Below, in pieces: positions 7,496 through 16,082 of a stretch of 42,147 bases of DNA. The stretch is from Mesostigma viride (taxonomy: Eukaryota; Streptophyta; Mesostigmatophyceae; Mesostigmatales; Mesostigmataceae). The notes below the pieces were generated by a model that saw nothing but the letters and a program-made list of their open reading frames with translations, was not told where the DNA came from and did no database searches. Each line of letters opens with the position of its first letter. The first letter of the stretch is position 1. A program made the position numbers and the translations under genes. The DNA is taken from contig RPFO01001177.1 of NCBI GenBank assembly GCA_009746045.1, positions 1 through 42,147 of the forward strand. Reading direction: 5' to 3'.

Positions 7496-8524
7496 ATGGC
7501 GGGGGCATTGCACACTTGCGCGGTCGTGACGAGACGCAGACCGTCCGCATCGAACGAGCACCCCGACAAGTGGGTGTGCGTGGGCCGCAAGCCGGGAGAG
7601 CCGAAGGTGACGAAGATATACAACGAGGAGATCCTCCTCTACAACCACCGACAGAGGGACGAAACGCTAGCGGTCAGGAACGCGTGTCCACACCGCGGGG
7701 CTAGGTTATCTCACAACTGCAGGGTGGATGACGGCCGCGTCCGTTGCGCGTACCACGGGATGTACTGGGGCAAGCATAACAACGGAGACAACTACCTGGA
7801 CGCGAAGGAGGACACGGACCTGGTCTGGGTGAACACCGGCATCGGCGACGGCGAGTCATCCCCGCCGACCATGCCCGAGTTCTCCGACGACGGATACCGT
7901 ACGTTTTCGTACTCCTCGTCCATCGGCGCGCATCCGATGATCGTGATGGAGAACCTACTGGACCACGTGCATCTCCCGCACGTCCACAAGGTGAAAATCG
8001 TGGACGACAAGAGCACCGACGTGAAGACCGAGACGGACGGGTCCGGGGGCCTTCTCACCGGGAGGAGCGTGTACAGCTATCCGGTGACCGACGATCTCGT
8101 GGGACGCCTGCTCCTCGGCCTCATGCCTGACGAGGGCAGGGCGTCGCCGCCGCCCGCGAAAGGGTCCCTCACGATCTCGGTCGACAACGAGTTCCACCTG
8201 CCGTACACCGCCAGCCTGAGGTTCGCGATATCCGGGCACGAGAAGCCCGTGTTCGCCCTATGGTTCAGCGTGCAGCCGTACGAGTCGACCAAGTCGCTCC
8301 TCACCTGCCGGGTGTCTCGCAACATCCTGACGGACCCTGCGTGGGACTTCCTGTTCTGGCTGTTGAACGCGTTGCCGCTGAAGGAGGACGACGACATCGT
8401 CGCGAACGTGGTCGCGGAGGAGTGGTGGCGCAATCGCCTGACCCCCGGTGACGCGTTCGTGAAATTGTACAGGGACCGCATGAAGAAGGTCTACGGCATC
8501 ATGTGCCCCGAACCCTTTGCCTAG
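7496..8524 (+). CDS. Rieske [2Fe-2S] non-heme iron oxygenase
   Basis: The product has 342 residues from ATG 7496. The Rieske cluster ligands are clear: C64-x-H66 (ACPHRGARL) and C84-x2-H87 (CAYHGMYW). The mononuclear iron site follows as D156-x2-H159-x4-H164 within ENLLDHVHLPHVH. This two-centre layout is that of Rieske oxygenases such as the pheophorbide a oxygenase / vanillate demethylase group, which hydroxylate or demethylate aromatic or tetrapyrrole substrates using a separate reductase. No membrane anchor or transit peptide is evident, and no reductase gene lies nearby, so a host reductase would be needed. The substrate cannot be read from sequence. It is an unusual metabolic gene for a large virus and likely host-derived. 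All metal ligands are intact, so activity is plausible. Confidence 0.88.
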   Translation: MAGALHTCAVVTRRRPSASNEHPDKWVCVGRKPGEPKVTKIYNEEILLYNHRQRDETLAVRNACPHRGARLSHNCRVDDGRVRCAYHGMYWGKHNNGDNYLDAKEDTDLVWVNTGIGDGESSPPTMPEFSDDGYRTFSYSSSIGAHPMIVMENLLDHVHLPHVHKVKIVDDKSTDVKTETDGSGGLLTGRSVYSYPVTDDLVGRLLLGLMPDEGRASPPPAKGSLTISVDNEFHLPYTASLRFAISGHEKPVFALWFSVQPYESTKSLLTCRVSRNILTDPAWDFLFWLLNALPLKEDDDIVANVVAEEWWRNRLTPGDAFVKLYRDRMKKVYGIMCPEPFA

Positions 8525-8612
8525 GAGGGACAGGAGACGGTACGGGAGGGCAGGCGGATTCGCTTACACGCGCAAATAGTTTTTCTCGCACAAGGTAAGG
8601 CACCGGGCGAGG

Positions 8613-9252
8613 ATGGAGGGCAAGGGCAAGTTCATGAACATGAGCGTCGGCGCCCCCATCGTGCTGACCCAGGAGGAGCACGAGCGGTTCCAGTCCTCCG
8701 GGCAGATGCCCGATTTCGCGGACGGCCCGCCGCCGCCGCAACCGCAGGCGGCCACAAGCGTCGACCCCCCCGTGCCCGTGTCCACCCCCCGGCCGAGGTT
8801 CGCAAGACGCAGGAGGCGAGCCCCGACCCCCCCACCTGCACGTCCCGGGGCAGTGTTACGCGGTGGTGAGCGTCGTCGTGCCCCCCCAGAGCAACCACAT
8901 GGCGCTGAAGATCCGCGGCGTGTTCGAGACGGTGGAGAAGGCGGGCGAGCACGCGGACCAGCTGATGGGCGCGGACCCCCGCTTTGACATATTCGTGGTG
9001 AGCATGTACAATTGGCTGGTGCTGCCCCTGCCGGACGAGCTCCGGGGGGAGATCCAGCACAAGTACTCGGACGAGCGTCTGAACAAGATCATGGGCGGCT
9101 ACCACTCGCAGAGAGAGAAGGTGAAGGCCTTCAACGACAAGCGCATCCAGGACGCCAAGGAGGCGGGCGAGCAAGGCGTGCAAGGGGACATCCAAGAGGA
9201 CGTGGCCGTCGAAACCGAGGTGGCGGTGGAGGAGGCCGCCGCCCCGCCTTAG
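8613..9252 (+). CDS. Giant-virus protein of unknown function (frameshifted)
   Basis: The gene starts at 8613 (MEGKGKFMNMSVGAPIVLTQ). It runs through a Pro-rich linker and then, after a frame change somewhere between 8765 and 8850 in C-rich sequence, continues with HVPGQCYAVVSVVVPPQS, KIRGVFETVEKAGEHAD and FDIFVVSMYNWLVLP to 9252. The second part matches a small family seen widely in giant viruses (I believe catalogued as DUF5832), with the typical sequence of a beta strand, an EEA-type helix and a VxDMYxWLPxP motif. Function is unknown. The tail is acidic and Ala-rich. Its stop overlaps that of the convergent TM gene by three bases. Confidence 0.6.
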
Positions 9253-9509
9253 CCAATCAGCATGCCTTCGCCCGCGCCATAGGCCGCCATCTCCCCTGGC
9301 GGGCCGCGCCCGGCAGGGATCGTGTACAGCACGCCATTCGAGTTGGACGAGCGGCGCCAGATGAAATACGCCCCGACCGCGATCGCCACGAGGGCGGCGA
9401 TGGTCATGGGGGACACCCCCCCGGACTGCTGTTCCTGCTGGCGCCGCGCGTCCTTTGCATTGGGTGGTTGCATTGACAGCATCATCGCCACTGTATTGTA
9501 TTGATACAT
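9249..9509 (-). CDS. Hypothetical single-TM protein
   Basis: This encodes 86 residues with one clear membrane span (about residues 34-51, PMTIAALVAIAVGAYFIW) followed by RR, giving an inside-positive C-terminal side. The N-terminal 30 residues are Gln-rich, and the C-terminus is Gly/Pro-rich. Small proteins of this layout are common in virion inner membranes, but the family is not recognised. ATG at 9509 is preceded by an AT-rich box (ATGATAAATAAATTTT) that may serve as promoter here and as a poly(A) signal for a neighbour. Confidence 0.55.
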   Translation of the reverse strand: MYQYNTVAMMLSMQPPNAKDARRQQEQQSGGVSPMTIAALVAIAVGAYFIWRRSSNSNGVLYTIPAGRGPPGEMAAYGAGEGMLIG

Positions 9510-9530
9510 GATAAATAAATTTTTGGCTCG

Positions 9531-9944
9531 CTACGGAAAAGTGCACGCACACACGTCTTCCCTGGAGACGGTGCTAGAGTAAGGCCTCCCACACCTCCTG
9601 CACGTGGGCGCGGGGGCGGCTCGCCCCTCTTGGGTCTCCGCGCACAGCACGGGCAGCCACAAGTCCTTGGGCGACCGCACCGCCACCCCCAGATCGTACT
9701 CGGTGATGCACCTGACCTTGGTGGGCGACTCTCCGTCATCGTATGTCTTTATGAGCAACACGTCCCCGTGAATGGGGTGGCCGATAATCTTGGACGCGGT
9801 CTGGTTGTGACCGTGCTCCGGATGCGCGTAGTACACGCCCACAGAAAGACGCGTGGAGGAATTGAGGGGCTTCAGGATGTCATAGAGTGACGGTTGGCCC
9901 CCCAGCAACTTCCCGATGGCCTGGAAGCTCCAGTTTTCCGCCAT
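9531..9944 (-). CDS. Hypothetical protein with C-terminal zinc-ribbon-like end
   Basis: An ATG at 9944 gives 137 residues; an in-frame GTG at 9959 would add five. The middle (SKIIGHPIHGDVLLIKTYDDGE) has the GHPIxGDVLL pattern that recurs in the gene at 14022 (GDVLVTG), so the two may share a small fold. The C-terminus has CRRCG and CAC, a possible metal site. No specific function can be assigned. The spacer to the OTU gene (9945-10013) is short and contains no other frame of interest. Confidence 0.5.
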   Translation of the reverse strand: MAENWSFQAIGKLLGGQPSLYDILKPLNSSTRLSVGVYYAHPEHGHNQTASKIIGHPIHGDVLLIKTYDDGESPTKVRCITEYDLGVAVRSPKDLWLPVLCAETQEGRAAPAPTCRRCGRPYSSTVSREDVCACTFP

Positions 9945-10013
9945 GGTGTGCACGTGCACGGTGTCATTGGAGGCGCGGGGGATGATGATCGCATTGGACC
10001 CGCCCGGCTGCGT

Positions 10014-10250
10014 CTAACCGCGGTGTCCGTTTACGAACCCGCGACCAGCAGACGGTTGCGCGCCCGCCGCCCCCCCCGGTTGAGAGCTGCTGCCTCTCTT
10101 AAGGCCTCCTTGCAAGACGGAGGGCGGGCGCCCTCTCAAGTTTTGATCCCTCATTAGGCGCTCGCCGCCCACCCCCACAAGATTGTTGAGAGTCTCCGCG
10201 CTCCTCCGCTGCGGGTCCTGCTGGGAGCGCGTCTGGCCCGGCGGGGACTG

Positions 10251-10281
<31 letters not shown>

Positions 10282-11557
10282 ACGTCCGACTTCATGATCA
10301 AGGCCTCCCAATGATCACTTTTGTGGCGAATGTAAACGGGCGGGATGTTGTTTCTGCTCCCGCGATCGTAGAGGGCATACCAAGACCAATCTCCAACAGT
10401 CGTTTTTTCTTGGTAAACGTAGATAGGCGTCCGAAAATGGCGCGATAAGATGGCAATCGCATCTGATTCCCCTTCGGAGCATTCAGTCGGCTTGAATATT
10501 TTTTTGAGTTGGTCTTCGATAGTTGTTCCGGGCGGGTCTGTGAGCAGATGCGAGGGGAATTTAGCTCGTATCTCTTTGACATATTTTTCAATCTGCGGAC
10601 GCACTTCCTCTTTCAGCGCTAGCGTCCTCTGGACCACCTGTTCGGACGTCACGGTCTCCCCTTTCCGGAACGCGTCCACAATCAAGAGGGCATTAAACAT
10701 GCATTTGCCATCACCCTGCGTGATGCGCCTGAACGCCGACTCATCACCATCGGGCGCCTTCACGACATAGTCCTTGTCGACGCCCGCATCCATGCGTGGG
10801 GGGTATCTGACAGACCGGTCATTAACCGAGAAACCGAAGCTGTTGTTGTCTCCGGACCATGCAACGTTGTTCTCGCCTCCCGTAGGGTCAGGGTCTAGGG
10901 GTAAGGGGTTAGGATTAGACGGCGGTGTAGGATTGGACGACGGTGGTTGAGTAGGATTAGACGGCGGTGTAGGATTGGACGACGGTGGTTGAGTAGGATT
11001 AGACGGCAGTGTAGGATTGGACGACGGTGGTTGAGTCGGTTGAGAAGGATTGGGCGGTGCTGGTCGAGACTGTGGGGTGTTGGATTGCTTGTTCTTGGCT
11101 CGAGAAGCCTTTAGGATGCCGTTGAGGACAGAGGCAAATTGGCCCGCTGGCTGGCTGGGGGGGCTGGCTGGGGGGGGGCTGACTACCTGTGGGGGTGGGG
11201 GCTGGCGGGGGGTGGACAGACTTGGCTGCCGGGGGGGGCTGACGGGGGATGAGGCTTGGCCGCCACCCGGCGCAAACAGCCCGTAGTGGCGGAGTTGCCG
11301 CAACCTCTGACACTGCGCCCTAGACCCGTATTGCTTACCGTACGGCGGCGGATCTCTAATTCCGCAAAAAGCGGTCGCGGCCGTCGGAGCGGCGTCAATG
11401 TCCCTGTTCCCCCCCCGCGAGGGAAGAGGGTGCGGGCCACCACGTTTCCAAATAGCCTGATGTGATGCTTGCATTCCTCCTCTGTGCCCATGGGGACTCC
11501 ATTAGGTCCTAAACCATCTGTGCTTATTTTGTTTCCGCAGTAAAATGGGGGGGGCAT
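10014..11557 (-). CDS. OTU-like cysteine protease with N-terminal zinc-motif pair and Pro-rich linker (frameshifted)
   Basis: Reading begins at MPPPFYCGNK (ATG 11557) with a Cys motif (YCGNK...GTEEECKHHIRLFG). After a frame change at a C8 tract near 11410-11417 there is a second, similar motif (FCGIRDPPPYGKQYGSRAQC). The pattern C-x-n-G(S/T)-x2-(E/Q)C is a recurrent giant-virus zinc-binding element. A long Pro/Ser/Asn linker follows with three exact-length 14-residue repeats. The catalytic region has GDGKCMFNALLIVDAF, the OTU Asp-Gly-x-Cys motif with the nucleophile, and ends with IRHKSDHWEAL, carrying the His. OTU enzymes remove ubiquitin from proteins; in viruses they usually counter host ubiquitin signalling. 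The end is again Pro/Gln-rich. Restored length is about 510 residues. Confidence 0.72.
10911..11036 (-). repeat. Three 42-bp tandem repeats in the OTU gene linker
   Basis: Units begin at 10911, 10953 and 10995 and differ by one base. Each encodes 14 residues of the PTQPPSSNP(T)PPSN type. Copy number is likely variable, and the linker is presumably flexible. Confidence 0.85.
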
Positions 11558-11583
11558 GCGTTTGATTATCAATAGGTTACATT

Positions 11584-12270
11584 TTACTCAGCGGCCACAC
11601 CATCCTCCTCACGGGGCTCCTCTCTCTCAATGAAGGAGTACGCATTGGGGATGCGGCCGTTAGGGAAAAACTGGACCATCTTCACTACGGGGGAGCACCC
11701 GAACTGCTTGTCCATGAACCAGAGGCGCGAGACCTCCACAATGGCCTGGACGTACATTCCCCTCTCTAGATCCTCCATCTTGGCCGGCAGCTTGTTATCG
11801 TCAAAAAACTGACACTCCGGCTTGTCGTTGCGGAAGGGCACAGTGCACTTCAACGTCGGGGGGAACTGCTCTTTCTTGGAGGGCTTCACGGCCGAGGTGT
11901 ACAGCTCGTTCACGACGTCCAGACTTATCTTCTTGTTGAACCAGGTCGTGCTCTTCTCGAACGAGGTTTCTTTGTTCCGGTCGTCGAAGGCGACCCACTT
12001 GCTGTAAAACTTGCCCCCGTCCTCCTCCTCGTTGAGGTAGTCATCGAAGCTGAGGTCGAGGGTGTACTTGACCTCTCCTTTCTTCCCCTCGAAGCGGCTT
12101 ATGCCGAAAGGCGCCCTCATTTTCGGGGTCTGGATGCGGATTGGCACCTCCTTCCCATCCTTGGCGTAGTTCAGATAGACGGACAGCCCGCCGGTGGTGG
12201 ACCTCTTCGGGTCGCGGTACACGATCTTCTTGGGGTCGAAATCCTCGAACAGGACGATCGTGGACGCCAT
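11584..12270 (-). CDS. Giant-virus ssDNA-binding-like protein
   Basis: The 228-residue product starts at MASTIVLFEDFD (ATG 12270). The order of conserved pieces is that of a family found across large DNA viruses and thought to be their single-stranded-DNA-binding protein (I believe catalogued as DUF5871). The pieces are GGLSVYLNYAKDGK, IRIQTPKMRAPFGIS, YTLDLSFDDY, STTWFNKKISLDVV, FPPTLKCTVPF and YVQAIVEVSRLWFMDKQFGCSPVVKMVQ. It would coat ssDNA at replication forks, alongside the primase and nucleases in this window. A TATA box lies about 120 bases upstream (12393-12398). The acidic tail (EREEPREEDGVAAE) is also typical of ssDNA-binding proteins. An upstream in-frame TTG/GTG extension was not used. 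Confidence 0.72.
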   Translation of the reverse strand: MASTIVLFEDFDPKKIVYRDPKRSTTGGLSVYLNYAKDGKEVPIRIQTPKMRAPFGISRFEGKKGEVKYTLDLSFDDYLNEEEDGGKFYSKWVAFDDRNKETSFEKSTTWFNKKISLDVVNELYTSAVKPSKKEQFPPTLKCTVPFRNDKPECQFFDDNKLPAKMEDLERGMYVQAIVEVSRLWFMDKQFGCSPVVKMVQFFPNGRIPNAYSFIEREEPREEDGVAAE

Positions 12271-12385
12271 GATGACAGGGGCGGGCGCGGACGCTTGGGA
12301 CGCTTGGACGCTTGAACACACGGACGCGGACGCTTGGACGCGTCGGTCGCGAACTGCGGGAGTCTGTGCTGATCCGCAGACCTGA

Positions 12386-12398
12386 TGGGATCTTTATA
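12386..12398 (-). promoter_or_regulatory. TATA box of the ssDNA-binding-like gene
   Basis: On the minus strand GGTATAAAGATCC lies 116-128 bases upstream of the ATG at 12270. The same word with one change (GGTATAAAGACCC) is found about 110-120 bases upstream of the SET-like gene at 30657. Shared sequence and spacing support a core promoter. Confidence 0.55.
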
Positions 12399-12951
12399 CC
12401 ATGTCCGCCCAGCGGGTATCTTGTGGCGCGGCGCCATCGGCCATCTCCGTATCCTCTTCCGTACTGCTGGGTGCTCGAGATCCGGCCCGATATTCCGTTA
12501 TCTCTTTGCACGCTGACACGAACGCGGCCAGGGGCATGCGCCCCTTCATGAGGTGGACGAAATGGCACACGAGACGGATATTGGACGGCGCGTACCCCAT
12601 CATGCCGTCTATCAGGTCGATGGCCGCGGAATCGGCGTGCCTCTCCTTGTCGGGGTTGTACTCGTGCTTCATCTCCCTCCCTGTGATGGCGCACCTCCCC
12701 CCCTGCGCGTCCCATATATCGCACAGGTCTTTCTCGGTGGCGGCAATCCGGTCCCTCCTCCTGGGCACTCTGCCGATCTTATCCAGCTGGGAGCGGAAGT
12801 ACCCCATTTTGGTGCTCCGGAACTCCGCGACCGACGCCCTCCTGCACGCCCTGCACACTCCCGCGTACCTCCGGCTCCGGCTGTCCAGCTCGCCCTTCGC
12901 CTTAGGCTGCTGGCACTTCACGCAGACGGTGGCGGCGGCCGAGTTTTCCAT
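12394..12951 (-). CDS. HNH-like zinc-finger nuclease
   Basis: The protein has 185 residues. The N-terminus has two CxxC pairs (CVKCQQPK...CRACRR). After a basic linker comes LCDIWDAQGGRCAITG, the C-x-ITG start of an HNH-type zinc fold. Then follow SAAIDLIDGMMGYAPSNIRLVC and a basic helix (HFVHLMKGRM). This pattern, with Asp in the 'SxDxID...GY...N' segment, resembles HNH endonucleases of phages and large viruses. Loss or change of some metal-site residues cannot be judged by eye. It may be a homing-type or repair-type nuclease. The tail is acidic and Ser-rich. The stop lies inside the TATA region of the downstream gene. Confidence 0.6.
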   Translation of the reverse strand: MENSAAATVCVKCQQPKAKGELDSRSRRYAGVCRACRRASVAEFRSTKMGYFRSQLDKIGRVPRRRDRIAATEKDLCDIWDAQGGRCAITGREMKHEYNPDKERHADSAAIDLIDGMMGYAPSNIRLVCHFVHLMKGRMPLAAFVSACKEITEYRAGSRAPSSTEEDTEMADGAAPQDTRWADMV

Positions 12952-12994
12952 GGCGAGGGCGGTAGCTACCTACCTCTTAGATATACACCCGGCG

Positions 12995-13968
12995 CTAACC
13001 GCACCGGTGTCCGGTGTACACTCGGGACCGGTTCGACGCCAGCAGCTTCCTCGCGCACCCCTCTCGCATGCTCTGTAGGGCCAGCCACGCCTTGATGCAC
13101 GGGGAGGAGGAGGAGGAGGAGGACGCGTGTTGGGAGTACAGGGACGCCACGAGCCTCTCCCCCTCGGCGCGGTCCGGGCTCCTCATCGCCCGCAGCGCCC
13201 TGACGATGGGGGGGGGCTGTCTCCGCCCCCGCCTGTCATCGCCAGCACGGCGTTCCATACCCTGGGAGGCGACAGCGCCGCCTTTGCGGCCACGCGCGCG
13301 TGGGATCGGACGGCCCGCGCCTTCCGCTCGCCCGACACGGGCAGCAGCAGGGACATCAGGCGCAGGGTGTGTGCCAGGCCGTCCCTGTGGGGGTCGTCCC
13401 CCTCCAAGGGCGCCGCCTCCTCCCCCAGGAGGCGCCAGGGGAGGGAGGAGGCGACGTCGGCGGAGTTGCCCAGGTTGAGCAGCGCCGCTCGGTACTCGGA
13501 GGTCAGACTGGACGCGATGAGCGCGCACAGGTGCGGCCGGGGGAGGCCCTCGAGCCTATCCTCGGCGCACCCGGACAAGGCGGCGGCGCTCCTGGCGAGC
13601 TCCCGGTGCATGGAGAGGGGGCATTGGAGGAGGTTGACCGTGCACAGGATCCTGGTGATGCTGTCGACGATGTCCTCGGCGACGAGGGCGCAGAGGTCCG
13701 CTTTCGTGGCCGTCTGCACGGCTCGCGGGGGGAGGTACGGCCGCATCTGGGAGACGAGCAGCACCACTTGGGCCCTACCTAGCGCCTTGGCGACCCCGCG
13801 CGCGCACTGGACGGTCTGCCTCCCCATACTCTGCTTGGGCGGGATCACTCCTAGCGATATGGTGCGCAGGTACGCCTCGAGGGGGGCGGCGGGGCGTTCA
13901 TCCACGGCCGTCAGATCTTCGATGCGCATCAGAAGGCCGAGCAGCGTCTTCACCTCGTCTAGGGCCAT
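12995..13968 (-). CDS. Hypothetical helical protein (frameshifted at a C9 tract)
   Basis: The gene starts at ATG 13968 (MALDEVKTLLGLLMRIED) and runs about 250 codons of Ala/Leu-rich helical sequence. The frame breaks at the nine-base homopolymer 13207-13215. Sense resumes in the adjacent frame with PPPIVRALRAMRSPDRAEGERLVASLYSQHA, a seven-Ser run, and a basic end (REGCARKLLASNRSRVYTGHRCG) to 12995. Restored length is about 324 residues. No motif or family is recognised. The long homopolymer makes a sequencing or replication slip the simplest explanation for the break. Confidence 0.55.
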
Positions 13969-14021
13969 GTTTAAAAGGCTCGCCTCTCTACATAGCTATT
14001 GACATTTTTGGCAGACGACAA

Positions 14022-14309
14022 ATGGACGTCCTCGTGATCCCCGCCGACAGCCTAGAGGTCACCAAGGCGCGCGTGCCCTTGCGCGAAGTGTCTGCCACGC
14101 GCAGGATCGTGACGGGCACTTCTCTGGCCGTCCCCGTGGGCCATTGCGACTGCGGGGCGGTGGCCGAGTACGACCCGTTCGCGGCGTCCAAGGGCCACCC
14201 CATCAACGTGCTGGCGAGTTTCGCCTTCCGCCGCGCGATCTACGGTGACGTGTTGGTCACGGGTGTGAATCCTGGGTATGGAGATGATCACGTCACGTCA
14301 TGCGTGTAG
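14022..14309 (+). CDS. Hypothetical small protein, DUF3846-like in part
   Basis: This 95-residue protein has a CDCG pair (GHCDCGAVAEYDPFAASKG) and HPINVLASFAFRRAIYGDVLVTG. The 'P-N-x-LA-S...YGDV' ending resembles the small DUF3846-type fold seen in phages and large viruses. I hold that assignment only loosely. It is divergent from the gene starting at 13968 across a 53-base AT-richer spacer, and its stop abuts the VLTF2 gene end. Confidence 0.5.
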   Translation: MDVLVIPADSLEVTKARVPLREVSATRRIVTGTSLAVPVGHCDCGAVAEYDPFAASKGHPINVLASFAFRRAIYGDVLVTGVNPGYGDDHVTSCV

Positions 14310-14310
14310 G

Positions 14311-15009
14311 CTACTTTTTCTTATTATTAATCACGTTCACAAACTTGTCCAGCGAACAGGCCTTGTTGACAGCCGGCCTGGCTCTCTTCATGGCTAGACC
14401 GGACGCCTCCTCCTTGGGCGCCTGCGGGGGGCGCTTCCTGGACAAGCACACGGGCAAGTCTTCGCCCGCCGCCTTGCCCCCGTCCCTCGCCCCCGCGTTC
14501 TTGCTAGAAATGGTGGTGACGCAGTCCACCTGAGTGGCGTACTCCATCGCGAAGGGCGGTTCCGCCAGCATGTGCACTTCTCCGCGCGCGGAACTGCTCC
14601 TGAACTCGTCCACGTCCATGTGCCCGCCGAACATCTTGAGACATTGCCTCGGAGGGGCGGCGATGACGCCAGGGAAGGAGGAGGGCCTCGACTCGGCCCG
14701 CCACAGCCTCTGCGCCATGATGAAGAGGTAGTGGTTGCGCAGGTCCCTGCAGGCGCCTCCCTCCTTCAGGTTGTACGCCTTGGCGCAGTTGGGCGAGCAG
14801 AAGCACCCCGTCACGCAGAAGGCGGTGTCGTGCCTCGTCATCCTGGTGGGGAGAGGGAAGGGGACGCCGTCAAAGGGGTGGCAACACCACCAGCAGCAGA
14901 GGGGGGTGGACGTGGGCCACTTGGCGCCGTCGGCCATCATTTTCAGCAGCGCGCGCGTCACCGGCGGCACCTGCGGGGTCGGCGGCGGCAGCTCATCCGC
15001 AGTCTCCAT
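14311..15009 (-). CDS. VLTF2 (poxvirus A1L-like) late transcription factor
   Basis: The product has 232 residues. A zinc-finger block starts near residue 38: CCWWCCHPFDGVPFPLP, followed by FCVTGCFCSPNCAKAYN. This is the FCS/MYM-type finger of the viral late transcription factor 2 family. Downstream, FPGVIAAPPRQCLKMFGGHMDVDEFRS matches the second conserved block (AP...L..FGG.M...EFR). In poxviruses A1L is an intermediate-class factor needed for late gene transcription, and here it likely acts in the same way together with VLTF3 (36016). The C-terminal third is basic and probably disordered. Its 5' end overlaps the next gene upstream by 17 bases, suggesting a co-expressed run of three minus-strand genes (14311-16059). 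Confidence 0.8.
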   Translation of the reverse strand: METADELPPPTPQVPPVTRALLKMMADGAKWPTSTPLCCWWCCHPFDGVPFPLPTRMTRHDTAFCVTGCFCSPNCAKAYNLKEGGACRDLRNHYLFIMAQRLWRAESRPSSFPGVIAAPPRQCLKMFGGHMDVDEFRSSSARGEVHMLAEPPFAMEYATQVDCVTTISSKNAGARDGGKAAGEDLPVCLSRKRPPQAPKEEASGLAMKRARPAVNKACSLDKFVNVINNKKK

Positions 15010-15772
15010 AGCGTCCCTTGACGACCTGCGGCTTCAACACCTTGGTCTGGCACACGCCGCTGTAGACGATGCAGCCGTCCGTGGCTGGGTGGAAGATGAG
15101 CGTGCGCCCGTCGCCGTAGATGACCCGCAGAAACTGCGGCCGGTCCGCGGGCTGCTGCTTGCCCGAGAGCGCCAGAAACCGGAGGATGCACCAGATGAAC
15201 TGGGGGATGCCTGCCCCCGCGTAGAAGTCGTCGTCTTCGCCCAATAGTTTGCGCAGGCCTTCGGTTACGTCCGCGTTGTCCGGGGACGGATACCACGCGC
15301 CCAACGAGGCCGACAGGATCTTGTGGGTCTTGGGCTCGGCCTCCGCCCCGTCTACTGCCGGGAGCTTTATAGGCGGGAAGCGCACGTTTTTCTGGGACAG
15401 CTTCAGGTTGTACGTAACGGCCAGGTCCCTCCCTGCGTGTCTGTACTGCACGACGAGACACGGCTTGGCCAGGGGCGCCACGTACTCCTCGGCGTTCGTG
15501 TTCGCGAGCAGCTGGGCCGCGGGCATGTCGAGGCCGCCTCCCTCCCGCCGCACGGCCTCCACGAGTGCCTCGGTGAAGTCCCTGTCCCCTCCCTCGTGGC
15601 TGATGCGGGCGTCCTGGATTTTGTAGTACTCGGATTCCGCCTCGGGTTTCCGCTTCAGCCGCGCGTGCCACCCGCGCACCGCGCCCATTGACAGGAGCAG
15701 GTAGGAGCAGGCCGACTCCCACGCCGACCAGAACGACCGTTTCAGGGCGGCGAGACTCCATCCATGCTCCAT
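14993..15772 (-). CDS. Hypothetical protein
   Basis: This 259-residue protein starts at ATG 15772. The N-terminus has a moderately hydrophobic helix (SAWESACSYLLLSMGAV) that could be membrane-associated. The rest is mixed alpha/beta with IWCILRFLALSG and RVIYGDGRTLIFHPATDGCIVYSG near the C-terminus. I do not recognise a family. It overlaps both neighbours on the same strand (17 bases with VLTF2 and 31 bases with the upstream gene). Confidence 0.6.
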   Translation of the reverse strand: MEHGWSLAALKRSFWSAWESACSYLLLSMGAVRGWHARLKRKPEAESEYYKIQDARISHEGGDRDFTEALVEAVRREGGGLDMPAAQLLANTNAEEYVAPLAKPCLVVQYRHAGRDLAVTYNLKLSQKNVRFPPIKLPAVDGAEAEPKTHKILSASLGAWYPSPDNADVTEGLRKLLGEDDDFYAGAGIPQFIWCILRFLALSGKQQPADRPQFLRVIYGDGRTLIFHPATDGCIVYSGVCQTKVLKPQVVKGRYGDCG

Positions 15773-16059
15773 TGCCCGTCGTCGTCGTCCTTACTGTAGT
15801 CCCTCAGATTATCCTTGAGCGCCTCTAGACGCACCCTGCGCTGGTCCGTGCTGTACGTGGCGTCCACGTATTGCCGGTACTTCCGCCGCAGCCCCCCGTC
15901 GGGCACGTCCTGCTTGTTGACCTTCGGCACGTTGACGGGCTGCGCGGTCGTGTGGCGCACGCTCACGGTCTTGAGGCCCGAGTCCGTCGATGCGCGGAAG
16001 GTGGGCGGGGCCGGGGCGTGGGGTCGGGTCTGCAGCATGTCCTCGTACCAGGCCGCCAT
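15742..16059 (-). CDS. Hypothetical small protein
   Basis: This encodes 105 residues, polar and basic in the middle (VNKQDVPDGGLRRKYRQYVDATY), acidic near the end (DYSKDDDDGQW). No motif recognised. It is the promoter-proximal member of the overlapping minus-strand trio and is divergent from the lipase-like gene with only 23 bases between start codons. Confidence 0.5.
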   Translation of the reverse strand: MAAWYEDMLQTRPHAPAPPTFRASTDSGLKTVSVRHTTAQPVNVPKVNKQDVPDGGLRRKYRQYVDATYSTDQRRVRLEALKDNLRDYSKDDDDGQWSMDGVSPP

Positions 16060-16082
16060 CGGGGCGTATTTCTTCGTCTACT

